This document shows positions 20,856-30,270 of a DNA stretch of 64,000 nt, piece after piece. Both the position numbers and the translations under genes were made by a program. The stretch's first letter is position 1. Each line of letters opens with the position of its first letter. The stretch comes from Mycoplasmopsis verecunda. Lineage in GTDB: Bacteria; Bacillota_I; Bacilli_A; Mycoplasmatales; Metamycoplasmataceae. The notes below the pieces were generated by a model. It had not been told where the DNA came from, made no database searches, and saw only the letters and a list, made by a program, of their open reading frames with translations. Where the stretch lies: NCBI RefSeq assembly GCF_033546915.1, contig NZ_CP137850.1:62001-126000 (forward strand), read 5' to 3'.

Positions 20856-21646
20856 AATTGTTTAATTAACTCCTTTTCATTATATGTTGGATTAATACCA
20901 TTTATTCTTTCACTGATACGGTAAATAAATGGGGATTCAATTTTAGCTATATCAATGATTTCTTTATTTTTCAATATATCTTTTGGTGAACCTGAAGCAA
21001 TTAATTCGCCACCAGCAAATACTAAACATTTATCAGCAAGAATAGCTTCATCCATATCATGGGTTATAGAAATTAAGGTTTTTTCTTTAGATTCTTGGAT
21101 TTCTTTAATTATTTGTAATACGCTAGATTTACCTTTAGGATCAAGCATTGAAGTAACTTCGTCAAAAATAACAACATCAGGATTTAGCGCCAAAACAGAT
21201 GCAATAGCAACACGTTGTTTTTGGCCACCAGAAAGGCTTTCTGGTTCCCTTTCTAAATAATCCATCATATCTACTTTTTGAGCATATTGTAAAATTAATG
21301 GTTTCATATCATCATGTGGTATACATCTATTTTCCAGTCCGAATGCTATATCATCTTCAACTGAAGAACCAACAAATTGGTTATCAGGGTTTTGAAAAAT
21401 AATCCCAATTTTTCTTCTGATTTGGGATAAGTTTTCTTTACTATAAACAATACCATCAATACTTAGAGAACCTTCTTGTGGTTTCAATAATGCAACTAAA
21501 AGTTTTGATAACGTACTTTTACCAGAACCATTATGCCCTAGTATTGCAACATATTGCCCTTTTTCGATAGTGAAAGAGACATTTTTTAATGCCGGGTTTA
21601 TATCATTTTCTCTATATCTAAATGTTATATTTTCTGCTTTAATCAT
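20846..21646 (-). CDS. ecfA1: ECF transporter ATPase EcfA1
   Basis: 266 aa, normal size. ABC ATPase motifs in order: Walker A GHNGSGKST, Q-loop IFQNPDNQFVG (the PDNQ form typical of EcfA1), signature LSGGQKQR, Walker B DVVIFDEVTSMLDP and ITHD. First gene of ecfA1-ecfA2-ecfT. No strong Shine-Dalgarno site is visible before the ATG at 21646; a terminator-like hairpin separates it from rnhB upstream. Confidence 0.95.
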   Translation of the reverse strand: MIKAENITFRYRENDINPALKNVSFTIEKGQYVAILGHNGSGKSTLSKLLVALLKPQEGSLSIDGIVYSKENLSQIRRKIGIIFQNPDNQFVGSSVEDDIAFGLENRCIPHDDMKPLILQYAQKVDMMDYLEREPESLSGGQKQRVAIASVLALNPDVVIFDEVTSMLDPKGKSSVLQIIKEIQESKEKTLISITHDMDEAILADKCLVFAGGELIASGSPKDILKNKEIIDIAKIESPFIYRISERINGINPTYNEKELIKQLCK

Positions 21647-21661
21647 TATGATTAAATTTTA

Positions 21662-21690
21662 TTAAAAAATACCATTTTTAAGTGGTATTT
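21662..21690 (-). terminator. Terminator or attenuator between rnhB and ecfA1
   Basis: Minus-strand AAATACCA (21690-21683) pairs with TGGTATTT (21674-21667) and is followed by more Ts. It ends rnhB transcripts just before ecfA1; read-through would join the genes. Confidence 0.7.
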
Positions 21691-21713
21691 TATTTTTTTT
21701 ATAAATTTCTACA

Positions 21714-22328
21714 TTATTTTCTTTTAGTACTTAAATTATTTATGATTTGTGCTACAGGTTTATATTTAATTCTATGAATAGGTGTTATTCCATATTTAGA
21801 TAAAGCCTCTAAATGAATTTTTGTACCATAACCTTTATTTTGTTCAAAACCATATTGTGAATATTCTTTTGCATATTGAATCAACATACGATCACGAGTA
21901 ACCTTAGCTAGAATACTAGCTGCAGCTACATTGATTGAAATATTATCACCTTTAACAAGATTAATTTGTTCAATATCTGTATCAACTTTTTCAAAGTCAG
22001 TTATCACTAAATCAGGCTTAATAGGTAATTTTTCAATAGCTAATTTCATCCCTAATTTAGATTCAGCTTTTGGATTAGAATTATTTATTTGATCTAAAGT
22101 ACGGATTTCAATTGAATAATATAATGCATCTTTTATTATTTGTTCATATAATAACTCGCGATTCTTTTCAGAAATCTTCTTGGAATCTTTAATTTTTGGA
22201 TTTTGGTAGTTTTTTGGAAGTATTACACACGCAACTACTAATTCACCTGCTAAGCATCCTCTTCCGACTTCATCAACACCCGCAATTAAAGGATATTTAT
22301 CTCAATATTTGTTTTCAAAATCTAACAT
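21714..22328 (-). CDS. rnhB: Ribonuclease HII
   Basis: 204 aa. Removes RNA from RNA-DNA hybrids, including single ribonucleotides. Catalytic DE pair in AGVDEVGRG near residue 18-19, SKKISEKNRE, then VITDF and AAASILAKVTRD. Two TGA codons... one at the N-terminal KYWDKYP, is Trp. The ATG at 22328 is the inner edge of a palindromic promoter and has TATAAT seven bases upstream and no ribosome binding site, so the transcript is probably leaderless. Divergent from the 22368 gene. Confidence 0.95.
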
Positions 22329-22360
22329 ATTAATAATTATAATCTATAATTATTAATATG
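22326..22360. promoter_or_regulatory. Palindromic bidirectional promoter, rnhB / 22368 gene
   Basis: Two perfect 16-bp arms (22326-22341 and 22345-22360) around three bases. Each arm holds a TATAAT: 22341-22336 on the minus strand for rnhB and 22345-22350 on the plus strand. The outer three bases are CAT and ATG, so the rnhB start codon is part of the palindrome. Confidence 0.7.
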
Positions 22361-22367
22361 GAGGTTT

Positions 22368-22895
22368 ATGGGATCAATAGTTAAAGCTCACTGCTCAGAA
22401 TGTAATGAGACATATACATATGTTTTTGGCTTGGTACAAGATTTAATGCCTTATCAAACATTTCTTAATTTATATGCCAAAAAACAAAAAGATCTTTTCA
22501 GTGAAGATATATTTAAAGAAGTTTTATATGATGAACTTGAGACAGATATAATGTTCATGTTAAAAGATAAAGAAGAACAAGAAGAAATATTAAATAGAAA
22601 TTACAAAAATGTATTAAATTTCTTTTCAGAAGAAGAAAAGAAATTAATAAAATCGAACATTTTATTAAGTGGAGAAATAGAATCTTATCCAGTTTTTCGT
22701 TTGGATTCAGATCCTAGTAAAAGGGAAATTTATAATGTTCCACTAGTAAAATTAAAATTTATGAATGCTGATGAATATACCAGAACATATAACCCATATG
22801 TTTATTATGTGCAATTTACTGAAGAACACGATAGATTAACTTGTCCTAGACATGGCAAGTTAACAGCGGAATTAGTTTCTGAAAAAGATGCATAG
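22368..22895 (+). CDS. Hypothetical protein with putative zinc ribbon
   Basis: 175 aa, not recognised. Cys pair CSEC near residues 8-11 and a second Cys/His pair in TCPRHGK near the C-terminus could bind zinc together. Between them is a charged, helix-rich region. No signal peptide or membrane segment, so cytoplasmic. GGAGG at 22360-22364 lies only three bases before the ATG, unusually close. Divergent partner of rnhB. Confidence 0.7.
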   Translation: MGSIVKAHCSECNETYTYVFGLVQDLMPYQTFLNLYAKKQKDLFSEDIFKEVLYDELETDIMFMLKDKEEQEEILNRNYKNVLNFFSEEEKKLIKSNILLSGEIESYPVFRLDSDPSKREIYNVPLVKLKFMNADEYTRTYNPYVYYVQFTEEHDRLTCPRHGKLTAELVSEKDA

Positions 22896-22979
22896 AATTG
22901 TGAAAATTTATAGCAATTTTATTCATTTTTTACTTTTAAGTCTTTAATATAGTAAAATTACTATATATAAGGAGAACGA

Positions 22980-23489
22980 ATGAAAACAAAATTTACTTAC
23001 TTGTTTGCTAAATACAAATTCAATACAATAATAGCAGTTGTTGCCGCTGTGTGCCTAATGGTATTTATGTCAATTACATATGTTACATATGGTGTATCTA
23101 TTACATCTTCTATTAAAGAAGTAACGGAAACAACATCTAAAACACAAAAAGAAGTAACAAATATTGGTGTAGCTATAACTGGTATTGTATTTGCATTATT
23201 TACTTTAATTAGTGGAATTATATTTTTAGTATTTTCGATTAAAGCTGTATTAGCAATTAATTTAATTAATAGAGAATACAATACAGCTATTTATAAAAAA
23301 TTAACAAATGCAGAATTACCACAAGCCGAAGTATTTAAATTAGATGCTTACTCATCTGAATTGAAATCATTATTTACCATTTCTTTAATAGCTATTTTTT
23401 CTGGATTTATTCTATGAATTATTATCCTAGTAATGCAAGGAAAAACACAAGCAAAATTATTGAGTGCAATTGATTTAATTGAAGAATAG
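22980..23489 (+). CDS. Hypothetical membrane protein
   Basis: 169 aa with three hydrophobic segments (about 15-38, 63-92 and 128-155) and a short polar loop rich in Thr/Ser/Lys between the first two. TGA at 23415 is Trp. Good ribosome binding site AAGGAG. Function unknown; a separate unit between the zinc-ribbon gene and the tsaD terminator. Confidence 0.75.
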
Positions 23490-23490
23490 A

Positions 23491-23517
23491 AAAATAGCAA
23501 TTACTTGCTATTTTTTT
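23491..23517. terminator. Bidirectional terminator of the membrane protein gene and tsaD
   Basis: AAAATAGCAA (23491-23500) pairs with TTGCTATTTT (23505-23514), with T runs on both strands. The tsaD stop codon (23501-23503) lies in the loop. Confidence 0.85.
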
Positions 23518-24445
23518 CTGTCTCTAATAATTGTAAATATGCAGCTTGAGCTATCATTGCACCATTATCAGTTGCATATTTTAATGAAGGAATAATTGTA
23601 TTAGGATGTAGATGAATAAATCTAGATCTTAATAATTTATTAGCTGAAACTCCACCACCTAAAACAAGAGTTTTAACATCATATTTTTCTAAAGCTAATT
23701 TAGTTTTCTCTATTAGATATTCAACAGCAGTTTCTTGGAAGGAAACAGCTACTTGAATTAGATCAATTTGTTGATTTTTCATTTTAGCTTTATTAACGCG
23801 GTTTAGTACTTGAGTTTTAAGACCAGAAAATGAAAAGTCTAATTCGTGTTCTGTATGTGGTTTTGTAAATGAAATCAGTTCGCTTTTATAATCTTGACTT
23901 AATTTATCGATTAAAGGTCCACCAGGGAAACCTAAGCCTAGACGAGAAGATACTTTATCAAAAGCTTCTCCTACAGCATCATCCAGAGTTTCTCCTATTA
24001 TTTCAGTATGAGTTGGAGAGGTTGAATAAATAAGTTGAGTATGTCCCCCTGAAACTAGTAAACATAATGCCGGAAATTTAATTTCTTCAGTTAAAGTTGA
24101 AGAAAGAAAGTGACCAATTAAGTGATTTACTGGAATAAGTGGTTTTTGAATGCTTTGTGCAATTGCTGATGCAAATAAGTATCCAACTTGAAGAGTTCCT
24201 ATTAATCCAGGTTCTTTTGTATAAGCGACATAATCAACAGTATTTAAGTCGTATTTTTCTTGTAATAATAATTGAATAATAGCTATATTTTTTACATGTT
24301 CACGTGATGAAACTTCAGGAATAGTTCCGCCAAATTTTTTAAAAATATCTATTTGTGAAATGGTTCACATATCAAGAACTTTACCATCTTGTAATACTGC
24401 TATAGATGTATCATCATGTGATGTTTCGATACCAAGAATTCTCAT
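23501..24445 (-). CDS. tsaD: tRNA threonylcarbamoyladenosine biosynthesis protein TsaD
   Basis: 314 aa. Transfers threonylcarbamoyl to A37 of ANN-decoding tRNAs, with TsaB and TsaE. ASKHA fold signatures: GIETSHDDTS at the N-terminus, metal-binding NHLIGH, LVSGGHTQL, GGPLIDKLS, and SFSGLKTQV. One TGA (Trp) near residue 27. Start 24445 overlaps the tsaB stop (TAATG). Co-transcribed with tsaB, tsaE and degV. Confidence 0.95.
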
Positions 24446-25002
24446 TATTTAGTACCCCCTATTTGAGGTTGCTTAATGTATAAAACTTCAATATTCATAG
24501 GTTCTTTGAATATAAATAGGTCTTTATATTGAGTAAAATTTTGAATCATTGATTTGAAATTAATTCCCACTACTTCTTGATTAGTTTTATCAACTACAGA
24601 AATAACATTTTTGTAATTTGAACCATTAAATTGCTCAAAATTATATTGGTAAAGTTTATGACCTTGAGCATCAGTGAAAAGAACTTTGTCGCTATGTTGT
24701 AGATGTAAAATATCCAGTGTAGTTGTGATATATAGATCAATTTTGTTTAATAAAGCTAGTGTTCTAAAAAATACCAATGAGCTTCTTACTCCAGTGAAAA
24801 AACCAGGGCCAATATTTGTGTAAAGTCCTGTTAAATCTTTAATTTGCAAGTTATTTCTTTGTAATATTTTAGCAAATTCATTAGTTATTAATTCTACCTT
24901 CTTTTTGTAACCCTCAAGTAGAATAAAATCAAGAACTTGAAATTCTTGATTAAATAAGACTAAAACAAAATCTTCACTTGAGGTATCTAAATAAACATTC
25001 AT
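24445..25002 (-). CDS. tsaB: tRNA threonylcarbamoyladenosine biosynthesis protein TsaB
   Basis: 185 aa, short and divergent but typical: MNVYLDTSSEDF at the start and NIGPGFFTGVRSSL, the GPGSFTGLR-like motif. It is the inactive ASKHA partner that dimerises with TsaD. One base... two bases separate it from neighbouring tsaE stop, so the four-gene set degV-tsaE-tsaB-tsaD is a single operon. Confidence 0.93.
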   Translation of the reverse strand: MNVYLDTSSEDFVLVLFNQEFQVLDFILLEGYKKKVELITNEFAKILQRNNLQIKDLTGLYTNIGPGFFTGVRSSLVFFRTLALLNKIDLYITTTLDILHLQHSDKVLFTDAQGHKLYQYNFEQFNGSNYKNVISVVDKTNQEVVGINFKSMIQNFTQYKDLFIFKEPMNIEVLYIKQPQIGGTK

Positions 25003-25398
25003 TTATTTAACCTCCGTAATCTCAAAAACATGATGTAAATCACGATCAATATATGCATTTATTTCTACATACTTATCAAATTGATGTTTCTTTAAATTAG
25101 CTCATTCAATAGCTACAATATTGTCATCAAAATAATCTTCAAATTCTTCAATATCGCCTTTGTAATTATATAAATCCATATGAATTAGTCCTGAATAATC
25201 CTTCATATAAGAAAAACTTGGAGATGTAATATTGTTTTTAATTCCTAATTGCTTAGCTAGTAATTTAACAAAAGTTGTTTTACCAGCTCCTAAATCGCCG
25301 TTAAGAAGCAATATTTTTTTATCTTGAAATAACTTTAAGTTAGCAGTAATAAATTTATCTAAATCTTGTAAGTTATTACAAATAATTTTCTGCATCAT
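25003..25398 (-). CDS. tsaE: tRNA threonylcarbamoyladenosine biosynthesis ATPase TsaE
   Basis: 131 aa. Walker A GDLGAGKT at 34-41, followed by SPSFSYM and IHMDLYNY, all characteristic of TsaE (YjeE). TGA at 25102 is Trp and extends the protein by a C-terminal tail. The start at 25398 overlaps the degV stop (TAATG); a second ATG follows directly. Confidence 0.93.
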
Positions 25399-26252
25399 TA
25401 TAATACTTCGATTTCTTTCTGTGCAAGCTTACGACCAAGTTTGATAATAACAATAGCTTCAGGTCCTGTATGAATTGAAATACAATTTGGTAAGGAGCTT
25501 GTATAAACATTATTAGGATAATTACTTTTTACATGATCAACAAATTGGTTAAATTCAGAACAGTCATTTTGTAGAATTAATAAGTCTGAATCATTATCAA
25601 GTAAACGTTCATCTATTTTGTTTATTATAGTTTTAGTAAAAATGCGACCTTTTCCTTCTTTTTCAAGTTTACCTTTATAAAAACTAATTACAGGAACTAT
25701 TTTTAATAATTTAGCAATTGTTGCTGCTGAAGGAGATAATCTACCACCTTTAACTAAATAATCATTATATTTAGGCACAAGTGAAACTATTAAGTTATCA
25801 TCTCATTTTTCAGCATGTAATAAAGCTTCCTCTACACTCATATTTTGATTATTTACAAATTCTAAGAATCTAAATACTTGGAATGTTAATAATATAGCAA
25901 TGTATTCAGAATTAAAAACTCTTAATTTAGGATATAAAGATTCAAGCCCTTTAATGTTTTGGTATTGTGAAGATAAATGTTGAGAAATTGGGAAAACTAC
26001 AACATAATCATGTGTTTTTGATAATTCTTCAACCATATCTTCAATAACACCAATAGGTGTACAGGCTGTTTTATATTGTTTTGTATCCAATGAGAAATAT
26101 TTAAAAAGTTCATTACTTTTTAAATTATCCCCGTCATTATAAATTTTGTCATCTAATTCAATTTTTAAGGGTAAATAATGTCATCCTAATTTGTGAGCTT
26201 GTTCTTTAGTCAGCCCACATGATGAATCTACTACTATGGCAATATTTTTCAT
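25398..26252 (-). CDS. DegV family fatty-acid-binding protein
   Basis: 284 aa. Begins IAIVVDSSCGLTKEQ, the DegV signature, followed by the second domain with KGGRLSPSAATIAKLLKIVPV and a C-terminal SIHTGPEAIVI. DegV proteins (FakB type) bind a fatty acid and present it to a kinase that feeds phospholipid synthesis. TGA at 25803 is Trp. First gene of the operon with tsaE/B/D; TATAAT at 26269-26264 lies 11 bases before the ATG. Confidence 0.93.
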
Positions 26253-26263
26253 ATTTCAATTAT

Positions 26264-26293
26264 ATTATAAATTAGTTAATTAAAGGTTATAAT
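26264..26293. promoter_or_regulatory. Divergent promoters of degV and the tRNA-binding protein gene
   Basis: Minus-strand TATAAT at 26269-26264 (degV) and plus-strand TATAAT at 26288-26293. The plus box ends six bases before the ATG at 26300 with no ribosome binding site, so that mRNA is likely leaderless. Confidence 0.6.
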
Positions 26294-26299
26294 ATTGCT

Positions 26300-26878
26300 A
26301 TGATATTATTCAATAATTTAGATAAGTTTTTTAAAAATACCTCTGTTATTTTTGTTGATTCTAGAGTAAAAAAAGACAATAAAATTACTGTTGATGATTT
26401 AGTCTTTTTTGTTGATAAAGACAATAATATTTCAAGTATAAATGTATTAGATAATAACAAATATTTAATTAGTAATGATTCTAAATTTGGAACATTAAAT
26501 TTTGAATCAATCAATAAAATTGAAATTGCAGCTTCAAAAGCTGGATTAAAAATTAGTAATGAACCAAAATTTATTTATGGCTTAATAAAAACTAGAAGTG
26601 CTCATCCAAAAAGCGAAAGATTATTTGTTCTTGAAGTTTTAATTAATGATGAAAAAACTATTCAAATTGTAACTAATACATTAGATTCACACGAAGGAAA
26701 AGTGGTTGTTTTAGCATTACCCGGAGCTACAACATTTGCTGGAACTGATATTTTATCAGGAGAAATGTTGGGAGTTAAATCAGAAGGAATGCTTACTGGA
26801 TATAGAACATTAGGAATAGATAAAGATGGGTTAATTTTTGGAACTGAAAATGAAATAGGAAAGGATTTTGTTTTATAA
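26300..26878 (+). CDS. tRNA-binding domain protein (YtpR-like)
   Basis: 192 aa. The C-terminal half is an EMAP-type OB fold: YGLIKTRSAHPKSERLFVLEV..., then IVTNT and ALPGATTFAGTDI, ending with GEMLGVKSEGML, as in PheT N-termini and YtpR. The N-terminal 85 residues are unrecognised. Immediately followed by tyrS (one base gap), suggesting it helps tRNA handling or TyrRS, though this is inference. Confidence 0.83.
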   Translation: MILFNNLDKFFKNTSVIFVDSRVKKDNKITVDDLVFFVDKDNNISSINVLDNNKYLISNDSKFGTLNFESINKIEIAASKAGLKISNEPKFIYGLIKTRSAHPKSERLFVLEVLINDEKTIQIVTNTLDSHEGKVVVLALPGATTFAGTDILSGEMLGVKSEGMLTGYRTLGIDKDGLIFGTENEIGKDFVL

Positions 26879-26879
26879 A

Positions 26880-28118
26880 ATGACTGTAATTGAAGATTTA
26901 AGACAACGTGGAATATTAAAACAAATTTCTAATGAAAGTAAATTCAATAATTTAACATCGGGTGATGCGGTATATTGTGGTTTTGATCCAACCGCAACTA
27001 GTTTACATTTAGGGAACTATATACAAATTGCTAATTTATTGAGATTTAAACAATATGGTTATAAAGTGTATGCTGTTTTAGGTGGGGCTACTGGAATGAT
27101 TGGGGATCCATCATTTAAAGATGCTGAAAGACAGCTATTAGATAATGAAACATTACAATTAAACAAATCAAAAATTAAATCACAACTTGAAAAATATGGT
27201 TTAGAAGTTATCGATAATTATGACTTCTATAAACATATGAATATTTTAGTTTTCTTAAGAGACGTAGGGAAATTGGTTAATGTTTCATATATGTTGGCTA
27301 AAGATTCAGTTGCTACAAGAATCGAAAAAGGATTAAGTTTTACAGAGTTTTCATATCAATTAATTCAAGGATGAGACTTTCTACAACTATATAAAAATAA
27401 AAATGTAAAAGTGCAATTTGGCGGTTCAGATCAGTGAGGAAATATTACAACTGGTTTAGATATGATTTCAACAGTATTTGGTAATGACCATAATGCAGTA
27501 GCTATTACTGCTAACTTATTAACAGATGCAAATGGAAATAAATTTGGTAAATCTACAGGTGGCGGATCATTATGATTAGATCCTGAAAAAACAAAGCCAT
27601 ATGTTATGTATCAATTCCTTTTAAATCAACCAGATAGTGAAATATCTAAATTATTAAATTGATTAACATTCCTAGATAAAAATGAAATTGATGAAATTAT
27701 TAAATTACATAATCAAGATGCTTCAAAAAGAATTGCACAAAAAGCTCTTGCTTTTAATGTAATTAAGCAAGTGCATAATGAAGAAGAAGCAAAGAAAGCA
27801 CATTTAGCTTCAACAATTTTATTTAGCAAGGATTTAGATTTATCTTCAATACAAACTGAAGAAATTGCTAAGCTTCAAGATGTATTAAATACAATACAAC
27901 TTAAATCAAATGAAAATTTAGTTTCTCAATTAATTAACTTAGGTGTTTTAAAATCTAAACGTGAAGCTAAGGAATTTATTCAAAATAAAGCTTTAAAAGT
28001 AAATTTATACCCAATGGATGAAGATAGTGTATTTACATCTGATATTTGAGAAGGCAAATATGCTTTATTACATATTGGTAAAAAGAATATTTACTTAGTT
28101 AAAGCGCAAGATAATTAA
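26880..28118 (+). CDS. tyrS: Tyrosyl-tRNA synthetase
   Basis: 412 aa. Charges tRNA-Tyr. Class I signatures: HLGN (HIGH equivalent) in TATSLHLGNY, GGATGMIGDPS, the Tyr-binding region FGGSDQWGN, and KFGKSTGG (KMSKS equivalent); a C-terminal S4 domain (VSQLINLGVLKSKREAKEFI). Several TGA codons are Trp. ATG at 26880 is chosen; it begins with MTVIEDL, the usual N-terminus. Confidence 0.97.
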
Positions 28119-28126
28119 ATTAGATT

Positions 28127-28160
28127 AGATGGTTCATATAGGTTCCATCTTTTCTTTTTC
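28127..28160 (+). terminator. Terminator of tyrS
   Basis: AGATGG (28127-28132) pairs with CCATCT (28145-28150), followed by two T runs. Confidence 0.65.
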
Positions 28161-28190
28161 GATTATTCAGAGTTCATAAATTAATAAATA

Positions 28191-28215
28191 AAATAAAAGT
28201 TCACATTGTGTGAAC
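28191..28215 (-). terminator. Terminator of the kinase gene
   Basis: Minus-strand GTTCACA...TGTGAAC (28215-28199) with a three-base loop and a T-rich tail. Confidence 0.7.
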
Positions 28216-28235
28216 CTTATATTAATTAGACTTAT

Positions 28236-28982
28236 TTATTGTCTAAAAAGTCTATTTTTCTTTTTGTATTCATACTCTTTAACAACTTCTTTTACTCTTT
28301 GAATACAGAATGAATCATCAAAAGGTTTAACTTCTTGAGCATTATCCCATAGTATTGTTAAGTAATATACCAAAATCTTTTGTTGAATTAGATATTCTTC
28401 TCAGTATGAATCGTATTCATCTAAAAATATTTTTTCTTGTTTAGGTGTTAAAAAAGCGCCACAAATAAAGTAAGCAAGATCGAAATGTTTATCGCCCATA
28501 GTTGCATATTCTCAATCTACAAAATATATTTTTCCTTCAGTTGAAAGTAAAATATTATCCAAATACAGATCGTTATGTAATGGACGATTGGATTCTGAAT
28601 TTTTTAAAATTAGATTAATTCTTTTGTAATATTCATCTATTACATCAATTTTAATATTTCTATCTTTAAGTATTTTGCGATATTCCTTAACTCTAGACGC
28701 CACATTGGTTTTAGGAAACTGAACACTAGAATCATGCAATGTTTTAAAATTGCGTGCAATTTGCTTTAAAGTATCTTCATTAAACACAAGTGGCTGAGTT
28801 TTAATTCATTCTCACTCAATTTCGTCTTGAGTATCTTTAATAAGTCTTGGAACAAAATCAAATTGAGCTAGTTGTTCATAGTCAATCTTGTGATTAAATT
28901 TATTATAAACCTTAGTTTGTAGCATTGTTTGGTCAGTTTGATAACTAATATTTGTATGTCCGATTTCTATTTTTCTTTTCAT
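28236..28982 (-). CDS. Choline kinase/aminoglycoside phosphotransferase family kinase
   Basis: 248 aa. The catalytic loop HNDLYLDN (H136-N137-D138) and the metal-binding FVDWEYA (D156, Trp is TGA) define the APH/choline kinase fold. The N-terminal lobe is short. Likely substrate is choline, ethanolamine or a sugar, in membrane lipid or capsule metabolism; cdsA lies divergently next to it, which fits lipids but does not prove it. ATG at 28982. Confidence 0.83.
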
Positions 28983-29071
28983 TTATACACTCCATATTTA
29001 ACTTATTTTTTATATTAATAGTATATCAATAATTATTTTAGCTTATGCTAATAGTTTTATAACACATAGAA

Positions 29072-29100
29072 ATTCATTATTTTCATAGAAAATAATGAAT
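29072..29100. promoter_or_regulatory. 13-bp perfect inverted repeat between kinase and cdsA
   Basis: ATTCATTATTTTC (29072-29084) and GAAAATAATGAAT (29088-29100) around ATA. It lies in the divergent promoter region about 60 bp before the cdsA -10 box. Candidate operator; no T run, so not a terminator. Confidence 0.45.
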
Positions 29101-29160
29101 AATGCTTATTTTTAATAATGTAATAATATGCATTATAGGTATATAGCTTTAATATTTTAA

Positions 29161-29166
29161 TATAAT
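29161..29166 (+). promoter_or_regulatory. -10 box of cdsA (leaderless)
   Basis: TATAAT ends six bases before the cdsA ATG; no ribosome binding site. Confidence 0.6.
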
Positions 29167-29172
29167 AACAAT

Positions 29173-30249
29173 ATGCAAAAAATACAAAAAGATGAAAAAA
29201 AGAATTTTTATTTAAATAGATTTATACCAGCTATAGTGCTAGTTGTTATTTTAATCGCTTTACTTGTGATAATGAGTTTTTCATTCAGAAGTGATTTATA
29301 TGCTAATTTTTCAAATGCTGGATTTTGAGTTCTTAGAATAACTTCTGTACTCTTACTAGGTTTAATATCTGGATGAATTTTTTATGAGCTTTCTAAAGCT
29401 TATAGTCATATGTTAGTACCTTCCATTATTTTAACTATATTTTTTGTGGGTTCTTTAATGCTAGGCCCTGATATGTTTACTAATGTGTTATTTGGGCATG
29501 GTAAAGTTGGCCAATTCGAATTGAATATTAATAGAATAGATAATCCTAAAGATTTAAGTGGAGCTACATATTTTGGATACTTGCTAACTGCATATGTGTT
29601 TGATTTTTGAACACCATTGACATCTTTAATTATAGTTTTAATATTTTTCTTAATTAGATTAATTGTAATTAAGAACTTAAATATGACTGGATTAATATAT
29701 AAAACATTTTCACTATGATTTATTTCTTTAATAGTAACCATATTTATCAAGATGTTTGTTGTATTAATGACACAACCTTATGGAATTGAATTAATTTTAT
29801 TAATGATAGTTATAGCATCATCATATGATATGGGTGGATATTTTGGCGGAAAATTCCTTGGTCATAAATTTATAAAAGCTAAATTAGCTCCTGCTATAAG
29901 CCCTAAGAAAACATGAGAAGGTGCTTTTGTAGGTTATGTAGTTTCATTTATAGCTACTATACTTTATATATACATAGTTTGAGGAATCAGAGGACAAAGT
30001 GCTAACTCAGTAGCAGGAGTGCTAAATAATATTAGTTCAAGATTTTTCCCATTTTTATTAGTATTTTTATTTGTAGCACCAGTTATAGCATTATTTGGCG
30101 ATTTATATTTCTCACTTGTAAAGAGAAGAAATGAAATAAAAGATTTTTCAAACATTTTAAAAGAACATGGTGGTGTGTTAGATAGAATAGATTCCATTTC
30201 ATTTGTATTTGTATTTTTTGGAATTTTAGGTGCTTTTTCAGTTCTTTAA
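29173..30249 (+). CDS. cdsA: Phosphatidate cytidylyltransferase
   Basis: 358 aa integral membrane enzyme making CDP-diacylglycerol for phospholipid synthesis. About eight hydrophobic segments; family motifs GGYFGGKFLGHKFIKAKLAP, SPKKTWEG and the C-terminal signature KRRNEIKDFSN with GGVLDRIDS. Longer than many homologues because of an extra hydrophilic loop near residues 95-135. Many TGA codons are Trp. Twenty-one bases upstream of polC. Confidence 0.95.
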
Positions 30250-30270
30250 AAATAATATTCTGGAGGTGTT

